Source of the DNA: Halichondria panicea
Taxonomy: Eukaryota > Porifera > Demospongiae > Suberitida > Halichondriidae
Direction of reading: 5' to 3'
Assembly: GCF_963675165.1 (NCBI RefSeq)
Contig: NC_087389.1
Span: 5,616,120 to 5,680,119 of the forward strand
DNA length: 64,000 nucleotides
Part shown: piece after piece, positions 35,544-46,476 of the stretch
Layout: every line of letters begins with the position of its first letter
How positions within the stretch are numbered: position 1 is the stretch's first letter
Translations under genes and position numbers: made by a program
Notes under the pieces: generated by a model
What the model saw: only the letters and a program-made list of their open reading frames with translations
Databases searched by the model: none
Told to the model about the DNA's origin: nothing

Positions 35544-38500
35544 TCACCAAATATTCCAGTTATATGGTACTATATGCGAACGAAACAGAAACTTTAATTT
35601 GGAAAGTTGCTACAGGTACGAGTGATTGCAACTATGAGCATCAACACTCACTGTACTATAAAGTTCCTTGCTCCCCTCACCTTCCTTTCTCCGTCTCTCT
35701 GGCCGTCCTCGTATCTCAGCAATCCAATTCTCATCGTCATGTATGAACCTCACATGCCATTGTATCTCAAAGACACACTTCTTGATCTTCCCCTCCACCT
35801 CCTCCAGCTCTCCCTGCAGTTGTCTCCGGTCCTGGTCAGTGATGTCACCAGACAGTCTCTGTTGGAGGGCAGCTCTTCTCTGGGGGGAGTAAAGAATATA
35901 TATACGACTGAATGAACATGCAGCTGATACAAATCACTACTGCACGTTATAAGGTTAACAAATTGCGTACAATCCACATAACAAAATATAAAGGTCAGCA
36001 ACCACTAACCTATTCAATCAGTAAAAGTGGACTTATAAAACATACACAAAGGTAGACAAAAAGCAACCATTCATCATACAATGGACAGTACATGTACACA
36101 CATTGTCGTTCTGCTAGACTACGTGTACCACTCTAACCACGAGAGTAGTAAGTGCAACTGTCAACACTCACCGTCTTTTGACTCTTCAGTTTACTCTCCT
36201 CCTTAGCCTTCCCCTGGACAAGGTGAACAAGACAAGAGTGGGTTAGACTGTGTGTTTGTGGTCACACATTATGAGTTGTCTATAGGTGTAGCTACGAGGG
36301 TCAGGTAAGGATATGAGACTATTACAAACTGAATGCACATGAGGTGTAGGGTATGTTTGCCAACATTGTTTGACTCACTCTCTATCGTTCCAGATATTCA
36401 GTAACCATGGAAATGTATGGAGAGAAAAGAATATAATCACAAACCTGTACACTATGATGTCAATAATTTATATTACACGGCATGTACTCATACGTACAAC
36501 TCAAACATTACTGACACAAGTACAGTCACAAGTCAGTGCAGTGTCCCGCTCACCTTCTGTTTAGTCCAATGAGACACCAGTGTAAGACACACATGGAAAC
36601 AGAGAGAGGGGGATGATGGTAGGAGCAGTGAGTGCATTCATACATGTCTGTATACTGTAACTTACCCTCTGTTGTTCCAGTAATCATTAGCAGTAGTCAC
36701 ATTAACAAGTAGTAGGACAAGGACATGTAGAGAAATGAACATGTTCAAATACACGAATGCATTCACACATGTATACATCAATTATTGCAAGTACACGTCT
36801 GTACAGTATGAAACTATCAAGAGCAGTACCAATCCTAAATAAAGCCACACAATTTCTGCCTTCATGCAGTAGTACATGTACACAAGTCAGTCTAGTTTGC
36901 CATTAAATATATAATGCTCAGCTAGCACACACTGACAATAATAAACTCACAGCCTGTTGTTGAGTAACAGTCCACAGAGGGTACATGTGAGGAGAGAGGG
37001 ATATGAACACACTGGTAGTAACTCAGTACACACTGGCTAGTACACACACAGGTACTTAGTACTAGCAATGGCAGATAATGGAAGGGTCAGTGGATGGGTC
37101 AGTGGAAGAGACGGTGAACGGTACAACAAGCATCTTACATGTACAACTTTGATACGTACGATTTTGTTTGTCGTACAATACAACACATGCACTCCATGAG
37201 ACACACACACAATCACAACATACCTCAATGTCACTCTGAGACACATCAAATGGTACATGTGAGGGAGAGATTTAATCTTAACACACATACAAGACATCAG
37301 ATCAGTTGAACGCTGGTGTGTATGGGACTGACTACACGTAGCAACAAGTGGAATACATCTAGACCTGGCACATTAAAGCTCTTGGGAACAATCTTGAGAA
37401 ACCAAGAACTTAATTAGTTGGGGAATTTACATGTACACAATGTACACAATGCATGTACATGTGTGGTATTTCTAAATTGTGCGTAAAAATAATGGGACTA
37501 CGAATAGTACAAGGTTACTGTTCGGAAATTTACGTACATGCAGATTTAGGAAAGTTAGTCAGTACAAACATTTTGGGCAAGTTTGGAGCATGTGTAATGT
37601 GCCCTGGCCTACACCTGGGGTAACCACAAACTGGGAGGCTGATATCGTCCTCGTAGCCGTGGTCTACCCTATACGAGGGAGAGGGTCAGCTCTAGAGGAC
37701 AAGGGACACACTATAGTCATGCTAGGTAACCAGTACATCCGTACACATTGCAGCTGAACCATTTTAGTGTGTGGACATTGAGTACCCATAAGAAGCTCAC
37801 CTCCTACAGTAGTCCAAATCAGTGTGAGGTCCAACATAGGAATGAGTGTGTGCATGGGAAGAGACAAACACGATAATGTACCAACTTAGATGCATATTCT
37901 ATGAACCAATAAAAGTATTAAAAGTACAACCTAATAAGTTTTGTAGTTGGCAATATGCAAATTAAGAGGCAAAGACGTTTTACGATTTCCTACAATTAGT
38001 GTAGGAGTTCCTATAGTAACCATTAAAATTAGTGTACACGTGCAAACACAACTTACAAGCTGTTGATCCAGAGAGGGAGAGTCCACAGGGCAAACACGTG
38101 GGAAGATAGTAAATGAATGATTACGAGGTTGAATGTGATCATACTAAATATTTCCCTATATAACACTATGGCACTGCACACACACAAGAGTAATAATGGG
38201 GAAGTAGAAACATCACAGAATATGCAACAGACACTAAATACTCTGACAACACACACCAACTTACAAACTGTTGTTTCAGAGGGTCAGTCAAAGGTGAGGT
38301 GGAGATGCATGAAATGGAAGAAAGAGAACATTAGTGCAGTGATACAGTAGACTGGTGATTGCATGACACAGGGGAGGGGAAACAATTGTGGACAGCCAAA
38401 CATGCAGACTGAAACACTTGATTAACCATGCATACTTTCAGGGAATACTATACGAGTAGATCTACTGGTCTCAATTAAGGAATAGTATCACATTCAGTTA

Positions 38501-38885
38501 TCCGTATGTGCTCTTCTTTACACTGTCTACCTCCTAACAACAAGTGCTCAGAGCACAAGCATGTCAGCTTGGTAGAATGTGATTGCACACAACGTACCTC
38601 AATCCATTCCTGTTGTCCATCCAGAGAGAGTGGTACATGTGGAGAGAACAACAACATGAGATAAAACACGTCACACTGACAGGGTAGAGTGTAGGCACTA
38701 TACTGTGATGAATGAATGATGCCAAGTGTGTTTATGGGTGGTCAACAAGTACATCTAGGCACTAGGAGAATGCACTGATCATTGAGTATCTATCTATCAT
38801 GTGAATATCATACCCTATCCCCAGGAGTGAGTCCCTCCATCAACTGTGGGGAACTAGCAGCATTCAGTGTTGTAGATTCAGCCAT
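35544..38885 (-). CDS. Microexon coiled-coil gene, copy B
   Basis: A previously unrecognised gene assembled from splice sites. Exons: 38814-38885 (start, MAESTTLNAASSPQLMEG...), 38598-38609 (EWIE), 38265-38267 (F), 38057-38059 (L), 37801-37803 (E), 37224-37235 (SDIE), 36951-36953 (A), 36666-36668 (R), 36554-36556 (K), 36172-36213 (14 codons, GKAKEESKLKSQKT), 35652-35879 (76 codons, LQGELEEVEGEIKK coiled coil) and 35544-35609 (22 codons ending NWNIW stop). Every exon is a multiple of 3 nt in phase 0, flanked by AG and GTRNG, and every one has a counterpart in unit C. The product would be about 149 residues, charged and mostly helical, without a signal peptide. Function unknown. The smallest exons are a prediction only; an alternative is that they are decoy splice pairs. 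Confidence 0.5.
36554..38609 (-). other. Array of 3-nt and 12-nt microexons in homologous intron units, copy B
   Basis: Eight microexons (six of 3 nt, two of 12 nt). Several share an acceptor context ending CAACAG and a donor GTAAGT or GTGAG. An upstream TGTACC-CTCT-TGGA pattern repeats before several of them, indicating that the intron-exon unit itself was tandemly duplicated. Codons from 5' to 3' of the transcript: GAATGGATTGAG, TTT, CTT, GAG, AGTGACATTGAG, GCT, AGG, AAG. Confidence 0.5.
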
Positions 38886-39128
38886 TATCAATCTCAAATT
38901 AGTTCTTTGTTGTTTAAGGGGCTAGTTCAAAGAGGGGCGTAGCTTGTAGGTTAAATGAGGGAATTCCCCACAGCAAACAATCATTAAGGGAATTTCCCAG
39001 CCAGGAATTTGCTGAAATTTCAAGCACATTAAAATTGTAGACCACAGTCAATAATTGTATCAAATGATCACTTGAGGACAACACAATGAATGAGGTATAA
39101 TTATACAAAAACAAAGTGTGTAAATTAT

Positions 39129-39235
39129 GTTCAGTTCAAGTTCAGGAAGCAGCTGTCACAGACTCTGACCAACTTCTTTGAGGAGGGCAGCTGGGTGCTT
39201 TGTGAAGTGCACTGTTGGCAGAATATCATCCTGTG
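39129..39235 (+). other. Unidentified exon-like segment, three copies in window
   Basis: After an acceptor-like TTATGTTCAG the plus strand reads [20 protein letters not shown]. Near copies at 43507-43613 and 60309-60415 read through with few substitutions, and each runs into a TG tract. A second small splice-bounded stretch (RQWYPLVSVTE) follows at 39448-39482 and about 60610-60643. It may be part of a plus-strand gene that I cannot identify. Confidence 0.25.
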
Positions 39236-39243
39236 TGTGTGTG

Positions 39244-39297
<54 letters not shown>

Positions 39298-39310
39298 GGT
39301 GTGTGGGTAT

Positions 39311-39345
<35 letters not shown>
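39231..39345. repeat. TG microsatellite
   Basis: A long (TG)n interrupted by TATGGG, followed by GGGGGGGATCC. The allele in unit C (60415-60510) lacks the interruption. Confidence 0.95.
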
Positions 39346-39610
39346 GGGGGGATCCATTAATTAATGAACGTCTGAACATACGTAACAGTACATACATGAC
39401 TGTACATGTAGACACGGCTTATAATAATCATGTGTTGGAATCTACAGGTAGGCAGTGGTATCCATTAGTATCTGTTACTGAGGTATGCACTAGAATAGCC
39501 TAGCGTATATAGACTAACAGGGAGACGGTGTGTGTGTGTGTGTGGGCGTGTACTACAGTACACTAGAATATTTGGGCCCAAAAAAGCAATCACTGATCTC
39601 TAAACACATC

Positions 39611-39673
39611 ATTAGATGGTATTTCAAAGGACAAATAATTATTTAGATGGTATTTCAAAGGACAAATAATTAT
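39611..39673. repeat. 31-bp direct repeat
   Basis: Two identical adjacent copies of AGATGGTATTTCAAAGGACA plus AATAATTATTT. Also present in unit C (about 60779-60841). Confidence 0.9.
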
Positions 39674-40910
39674 TTCTAGTTCAGCTGTTTGCATAGCCTG
39701 TGTATACTAATCCTAAAATCTTATCATTACCACAAGATCACCATAGAATGTTGCTATTCTAACAACATCCTGAGCAATGATGGCTTCTAGAACTTGTATG
39801 GTACTTTTTAGGGCTAATATTTTCTGGCTAATCTGCGAGATAAAATTAGACCCTCGACAATTCCCCGCTATAAGGTGGTATCAATGGTAGATGCTCTTAT
39901 CTACTCTTGGTGGTATGGAAACTCACATACAAATTATGGTAAGGATTTGAAGTAGAGAATGGGCTGGGACTAGCTTGCATATACCAGCAGATATACCTGT
40001 ATAGCTACTAATCTGTCCACTGCATGTATGGAAAGTAGTGTGAAGGCTGAACAGCATGCAAGTCTCAGCATAAAGCGTTAATTGGTAGATCCCCAGTGTT
40101 CTATGAGTTCCCATAGTCTAGTTCTAGAAGCCATCATTGCTCTTCTTATTTATAACTATACTACATGCATGTACATGTATTTATACTATTTGCATAGCAA
40201 CATTGTATGGTGGTTTGTGGTAATGCAGTGAATGATTTAGTATTTTGCAAGGTCTGTGCAAACAGCTGATAGTGAGCACCTAGTAGCACTCATTGTACCT
40301 GTAGTCCTGCCTGCAGCTGTTGGGTCTGTCCTGCCAGACAAGAGCTCTCTTGTATCAGCTCCGGTCCTCCTCACTATCCTGTGGGGGTGTGTAAGGTGTG
40401 TGTGTGTGTGTGTGGGGTGTGTGTGGAGTGTGTGGGGGTGTAGAGTGTGTGGGGTGTGTGAAGGTTACAAATTATATGACAGATTTTCATCAACGATTCA
40501 TGGACCAGTAAAAAATAAAAATTAAGAGGGAGGTTTGGTTATTTTCAAGGCACGAAATGTTTGAGGTTTTCGAGGATTGACCCAGAAACAGGCAGGCTGG
40601 TAAAAAAATTAATTAAAAGGGACATCGAGTTTTTAGATAGTTTCTGCACATAGAGAAGTTGTTAGGCTTCCCCAAACTATGTTGTGGAAACTAATAAGCC
40701 TTATAAGGAAGTAACAGTAGTTGTTGGGTTCACAAACGAACCCATGAAACTTGTAGCTTGTAAAACAGCTGCATTTCTAACATCTTTATTAGGTACAATA
40801 ATACAGCACTCACTGATCTAAGCACATGATTAGATAGACCAATAATTCAAGCCCAAGCCAGGCCAAGCGCAAGCCAAGCGCAATTCAAGAGTGGTGTTAT
40901 GTAGACTCAC

Positions 40911-41612
40911 CGAGGCTTGTGACAGATCATCTGCTTCAAAAATGATGTTCATACAGTTGCTCATTTGAATGATCTCCCCCGACATGAGACACAGCTTCTT
41001 GTTGTTATCCAGTACAGTGTTCATGGACTCCATCCACAGAGTGTCCATAGGACCATCAAACACCACCCACTTACTGTCATCATTTTGTGCAGGTGCAAAC
41101 TCCCTACACACACAGATATAAGCACTGATCAACCACGCAATGATACGTACGTAGCTATCAAAATGGCTGTAAAAAGCGCAAGGATATTATATACTTTGCT
41201 TTTGCTAAAATTGCCAGATTTCTACTAATCACAAAACTTACATCTACATGTAAGCACACCATTGGAAAGGTTGTTCTCAGAGCTAGCAATTAGATTTGAA
41301 ATTAGAGAATTTGAACAAAAATTACAGGCTACCAAAAACAGCTGAATTGTTGAAAAGCTATAGCTTTTGTTACAATAGAGCGCAACTATATATGCACACG
41401 CTTAGGCTCACCTGAATGTGTTGGCTACCACACCATCAGTCCACTCGTGTGACACAGGGTCAAACTGACCAAACAGTTGACCCTTAGTGACAGCCTTGGG
41501 GTTGATGACTCTATAGCCTGTCTTGTTCTCTTCCATCTGTTCCCTCTCATTGATTAGTGTGAGTGTGTCAGCTAGTACATGTGACATTGCCTGGTGGTGT
41601 GTGTGTGTGTGT

Positions 41613-41649
<37 letters not shown>

Positions 41650-42428
41650 GGGGGGGGGGGGTTACTACGGTAGATGAATAGCAATGGTATTGTATAGGAG
41701 GGGGGTTGTTAAAACACTTTAAATTCCACTACAACATGACCTTAGAAAGCACAAGTGGTACTGGGGCTCTTTAAACGGCCATAACTTCAGTTGCAATTTC
41801 AAATTTTGGGGGATTTTCTGAAAGCTATGAATCTAAAATTTGGTAGGGGAATAGTTAGATCGCAAAGATTTTTTACCGGCAAAATATTCTAGCCATACGG
41901 TAGGCCTCTCCTAGCTTATAGTACCATACCTTGGGTAGGTTGACGTCTATGATGGATCTGAGCAGTAACACGTCTTCATGTTCGTTAGGGTACTTCAGTT
42001 TCAGATGACCGGCTGCCACCAACACTGACTGGACTGCACGCATGCCTACAGTGTACAATAGTGAGTAGGTCGAGTATACAGTACAGTGGGTTGTACCCAC
42101 CATAGTCAGAATGGAGTTGGCTGGAGAGTTGCTCTGAACACAGTCCATAGGTCATGACAATCTTGACGGCCAGATTACGAGCATCCACAAAACCATAAGA
42201 GTAGAGAGAGATCTCTCCAATCATGGCATAGTCTGGCACCACTGTACGAAACAACACCTACAGAGAGAAATATTGAAATGCATAGAGGCTAAATAGAAAG
42301 TACCGATAGTTACCTTTAGATTGTCTGGTAGTTCAGAGCGGCCAGCATAACCTGGGTTCATGGTTCATGGTGATGCAGACAAAGCACGATGGACGCAGGT
42401 TCAGAGTAGTGCCCTCAAATACAAATGT
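40911..42428 (-). pseudogene. Axonemal dynein heavy-chain fragment, copy B
   Basis: Five exons: 42314-42428, 42101-42257, 41930-42045, 41412-41590 and 40911-41103. They cover the end of AAA1 through AAA2: [54 protein letters not shown], then [20 protein letters not shown] and [13 protein letters not shown]. Lesions: a 7-bp tandem duplication (CATGAAC) in 42314-42428 frameshifts before the expected [13 protein letters not shown]; the second exon lacks 9 nt; and the exons between DVNLPK and [10 protein letters not shown], which in dyneins hold about 80 residues including the AAA2 P-loop, are absent. That intron holds only microsatellite and unique sequence. The family is clear (axonemal inner-arm type); the exact paralogue is not. 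Confidence 0.88.
41588..41662. repeat. TG microsatellite in dynein intron
   Basis: (TG)n ending in a G run, where the missing AAA2 exons would lie. It is much shorter in unit C (about 62808-62836). Confidence 0.9.
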
Positions 42429-42548
42429 CTTTAGATGAGTTTTCACTGCTCTCAAGATGGACAAAATGTATAGAGTAATCATAGGGATTGTTGAACGGCC
42501 ATAATAATTATAATTTTTTTTTTATATATAGATAATAAAATTATACTA

Positions 42549-42902
42549 CCATAAAAGACCTCGATTTAAGGCGACCCTCCAAATATGCGACACCCAGGAG
42601 CTTCAGCAATTTTCTGACCTCTAAAAGTAGCGACAGCTACGTTGATAATTATTTTTTAATGTCGCGTTCTAAATAGAGGTAAATGTAGCCACTCCCTAGC
42701 CTCGATTGTAGCCCACTGGAAAATCAATGTTTTTAAGCGGCCTGAAATCGAGGCAAGTAGACTCTGTAAAGTTACCTCCAATTAGATGCGACCCTCTAAA
42801 TATGCGACACCAGGGCTTCAATATAATTTTTCAACCTCCAAAAGATGCAACCTCTGGCTTCGTAATTATTAAAAAGTGTCGCTTTAAATCGAGATCTTAC
42901 GG
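42549..42902. mobile_element. Tc1/mariner-type MITE with a nested MULE-like hairpin
   Basis: TA-flanked; the left end CCATAAAAGACCTCGATTTA is inverse to the right end (…TAAATCGAGATCTTACGG). Interior ATATGCGACACC occurs twice. A TAGCCTCGAT...ATCGAGGCA hairpin remnant lies inside at about 42699-42758. Confidence 0.75.
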
Positions 42903-43228
42903 TATGAACCTACAGCATTCTCTAGGATGCTCCTCTCCTGGTCCTCCACTGACTTGTGATAGAGCTACTCACCACACAGCCTCATCTGACAACACTCCTG
43001 AAACAAGGGACAACAATTTGTTATAATTATGTTGGAGAACAATAAATACTGTAATAGTGCTGCTCACAAGCATCACTTACAGGAAGATAGACTCTTTAAG
43101 CCTGCACTCAGTATTGTATTCATTCTTGCTTTGATAGTTTCTGATCTTTTCTGATCACTTTTCTCTTTAGTTTCTGATAGATCCATGTGGCACCATCAAA
43201 GCAGAACTCAAAAGTAGGGAGGGAGCTG

Positions 43229-43310
43229 AGGGGGAGGGGCTGGTGTTTTATTCATTTCCCTTTAGCCTAAGAAGGGAAATGAATAAAACACCAGCCCCGC
43301 CCCCTCCCAC
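43229..43310. repeat. Foldback repeat, copy 3
   Basis: A hairpin matching 9841-9919, with arms GGGGCTGGTGTTTTATTCAT and complement. It marks the right edge of the dynein-side sequence of unit B. Confidence 0.85.
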
Positions 43311-43339
43311 TAATTAATTGTCTCTCAAGAACTTATGAC

Positions 43340-43604
43340 AATTTATATATATATAGCACTATTGATGATGAACAACAGACAAATAGTAATAATTAATGTC
43401 CAAAATTGTATATAGACCACAGTCAATAATTGTATCAAATGATCACTTGAGGACAACACAATGAATGAGGTATAATTATACAAAAACAAAGTGTGTAAAT
43501 TATGTTCAGTTCAAGTCCAGGAAGCAGCTGTCACAGACTCTGACTAACTTCTTTGAGGAGGGCAGCTGGGTGCTTTGTGAAGTGCACTGTTGGCAGAATA
43601 TTAT

Positions 43605-43654
<50 letters not shown>

Positions 43655-43671
43655 TGGGTGTGTGTGGGTGG

Positions 43672-43733
<62 letters not shown>

Positions 43734-43920
43734 CTAAATCTGACCTTGAGGGAGGCTTAATTTATAAGGCCTAGGAACAGACCTGTATTGTCTGGGCCAG
43801 GTTTTGTGGTGGTAGTATCTGATAATGGGGATGGGTCTATGTGGTTTTTCTATAGGTGGCAAGCACAATTAACCTCTAATTTTGGTTCTTAGAAATTAGC
43901 ACAAGGCATTAAATAGATAG

Positions 43921-43960
<40 letters not shown>

Positions 43961-44237
43961 TAAAATCCTTATCATTACCACAAAATCACCATAGAATGTT
44001 ACTATTCTAACAACATCCTGAGCAATGATGGCTTCTAGAACTTGTATGGTACTTTTTAGGGCTAATATTTTCTGGCTAATCTGCGAGATAAAATTAGACC
44101 CTCGACATTCCCCGCTATAAGGTGGTATCAATGGTAGATGCTCTTATCTACTCTTGGTGGTATGGAAACTCACATACAAATTATGGTAAGGATTTGAAGT
44201 AGAGAATGGGCTGGGACTAGCTTGCACATACCAGCAG
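43340..44237. repeat. Partial copy of 39.0-40.0 kb at the B/C boundary
   Basis: Repeats the exon-like segment, TG tract and the TGCTATTCTAACAACATCCT region of 39.03-39.98 kb in the same orientation, with a shortened middle. It ends abruptly at CCAGCAGAT and continues into the TG-rich intron of the RVxF gene. The same block starts at about 10.70 kb in unit A, where it is cut by the MULE. Confidence 0.85.
43605..43735. repeat. TG microsatellite pair
   Basis: Two long (TG)n runs separated by AGTGGGTG...GGTGGATG. A further (TG)n lies at 43921-43960. Confidence 0.95.
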
Positions 44238-44365
44238 ATGTGGTGGGAGGGTGTGTGTGTGTGGAGGGGGGCGCAGTCATAGTGTGTGTGTGTGTGGTGT
44301 GTGTGGGGGGGGCGCAGTCATAGTGTGTGTGTGTGTGTGTGTGGTGTGGTGTGTGTGGGGGGGGG
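44222..44365. other. Junction of duplication units B and C in TG-rich DNA
   Basis: Up to about 44237 the sequence follows 39.97 kb; from about 44238 it follows the TG/GGGAGGG intron of the RVxF gene (22.6-22.8 kb). The 3' exons of that gene are therefore absent from unit C. Both source sites are TG-rich. Confidence 0.75.
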
Positions 44366-44779
44366 TGCAGTCATAGTGTGTGTATAGGTACACTAGTTAT
44401 AATTCAAGCACGGACATGTTACAGTAGTTGAACATCTTTCAGCAGCCATAACTTTAGTACCGTGACCCCAATTTCAAAAATTTGATGATTTTCTGAAAGC
44501 TTAGAAATTAAGAAATGATGTATTTCAATCCAATATTTAGATGTGGCCATAATTCAACTTTGAACCATGGGCTATTATTACATGGTATCGTACTAAATCT
44601 GTCATCTCCCAAATATCTGGTACTATTTGAAAGTCTTTTTCTAAGCTTTCGGGAAATCATAAAATTGGATTCACGGAATTCAAGTTATGGCGACTGAACG
44701 AGTCCACTAACCAACTGATTAAACGGGGGACATGTACATGTAGTACATACCTGCACATTAATTTATACTATTCACTCAC

Positions 44780-45377
44780 TCTAACACTTCTTGGGGGGTG
44801 GCTGTTCGATAGTCAATGGTATTATGGTCCTCCCCTTTATCTGCCGCCTCATGACCTCTGTCCTTTGACCCTCGTGACCTCTTCTTAGCGGCAGGATCTG
44901 GGGGTACAGGGGGACGATTGGAGGATCGTTTAGGGCCGAGTAGTGGGTGGTTCAGGGGGCGCCTTCCGCACAGGTACTTGACCCCTGCTGGGGGGAGGGG
45001 GAAGGTTGATAATTCAAACGTTCAATTGTGTCATAACAAGAGTAGAAAAGAGTACTTATTTCTTGAATTAAAAGTCATAACTTGAGTTGGTGAAATCCAT
45101 TTAATAAAACATGCGCTCTCTTTCTGTCCTACATGTATCACATGGTGTAATAAATCTACCACCTTTTTATCTGGTGGAAGGGACCTGGCTCTAGCCTTGG
45201 TGAAATTACCCATTTGGGTACAAAACCATCTCTGAGATAAGCATCTTAATGTTCTATTTCTTAGAGCTACAAAGCTAATAACGAGGCTGTACCTGAATGA
45301 GATGTAGTCCTGGGTGGTTGAGGAAGGCGACGACTCTCTTACTGTCCTCCTTGGACACGCTACTTGATAATCTGTAC
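44780..45377 (-). pseudogene. RVxF-motif gene, copy C (both ends lost)
   Basis: Two exons, 45293-45377 and 44780-45231, matching 24026-24110 and 23512-23960. The second exon carries a frame change near 45115 (after HVG) and a 4-nt net insertion near 44935 that creates a TAA. The C-terminal exons with the KVKF motif were lost at the unit junction. Confidence 0.7.
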
Positions 45378-45581
45378 CTATAGAGGAGGATACAGGCACT
45401 GAGGCATAAATATAGAACCTTTTTGCAGTGCCTTACTGGGAAACCTATAGAACTACATTACATAAGCACAAATCAATAATAGTACAGTACGTGCACTTGC
45501 AACAGAGATTTGCCAATTAAAACCACAATTACATGCTATGAAGATTACATTATCTATAATATAATTTCGGCCACTTCTACA

Positions 45582-45771
45582 AATAACCTAATCTACCAAA
45601 AAAGGGTAAGTAGAAACTTCAGAAACCCCAACTTGTATGTACTTGAGAAGGAATAATGAATGATGACTTCAAAATTTAGGGAAAGTCCCCAAGAGGGAAT
45701 TGAACCCACGCCTTACCTTATCTATCATCTAATCTACTAAGCCACCACCCTAACCACTAGGCCACACCTAT
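45582..45771 (-). repeat. tRNA-derived SINE, copy C
   Basis: Nearly identical to 24320-24508, with the same A-box-like and B-box motifs on the minus strand. Confidence 0.6.
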
Positions 45772-46476
45772 TCTGTCCCTAGCTTTATTACACCTCTTAG
45801 TCATCACTGTTGTACTCCTCAAAACAGGAAATGGGTGTAGTCTGAAACTACCTCCAGCCCAGAGAGAGGTCATGTGACTTGAGAATTCTCTTTGCCAGTG
45901 ATGCTTCTTTATTGGAAATCTTATGTACCTCATTCTCCCCTCCCCCGGCCCCACCAGCACCGGTTAGCAGGGGTCAAAGTGCACCACACACTCACACCTG
46001 CACAACAGAAACAGAAGAACAATTAACTTAGTAATCGATCAGCTCTGAAACTAGAGTTCAGATCACGAATCTGAATTCTGAAAGCTCTCGTTCAGATGGT
46101 ATGCTCAAAACACAAATTTGTAACAGGCTATTTTCGGATAAAGACTATGGCCATGGCATAACAGGCCCACACAATTCTTCTGAAATGGACTCTTTACTTT
46201 CAAAAAATAATGTTATCGCACTCTTCAAACAGCTCCACCACAGAGCTCATCTTAACATCCTTCATTTCTAGGGTACTATAATCTGCTCTGTAACTAGAGT
46301 TCTGATGGTCTAAATTGAAAGGGTTTTCTGATTGATCTTAACACATTATCAAAAGGCCTCTTTCTAAGCTTTTAGAAGATACTGAAATTAACATTATTGT
46401 ACCAACGCACCCTTCCAACAACTCCACCCTAGAGCTGATCTCCTCAGTGTTGATAAAGTTGAGGACCATTTCCAGT

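Larger units (their letters stand above)
38886..40910. other. Region between microexon gene B and dynein B
   Basis: Holds an unidentified plus-strand exon-like segment (39129-39235), the TG microsatellite at 39231, a 31-bp direct repeat (39611-39673) and a GT-rich tract at about 40380-40460. A plus-strand frame at about 40263-40390 (PVVLPAAVGSVLPDKS) is splice-bounded and recurs at 61.4 kb, but I do not recognise it. Confidence 0.4.
21900..43310. repeat. Segmental duplication unit B
   Basis: Collinear with 44240-64000 at an offset of 21.06-21.26 kb. Examples: 26120 with 47382, 33062 with 54205, 36172 with 57336, 42101 with 63686. Most non-coding stretches compared by eye differ by a few percent or less. 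Differences are mainly transposon insertions, microsatellite length and localised coding changes. The left part (21.9-25.07 kb) also matches 6.3-9.36 kb. Confidence 0.93.

Noticed and set aside
39178-39503. Cys-Val repeat protein frames in TG tracts
   Set aside because: Translation of (TG)n microsatellites gives CV/HT repeats in several frames; tract length and frame differ among copies.
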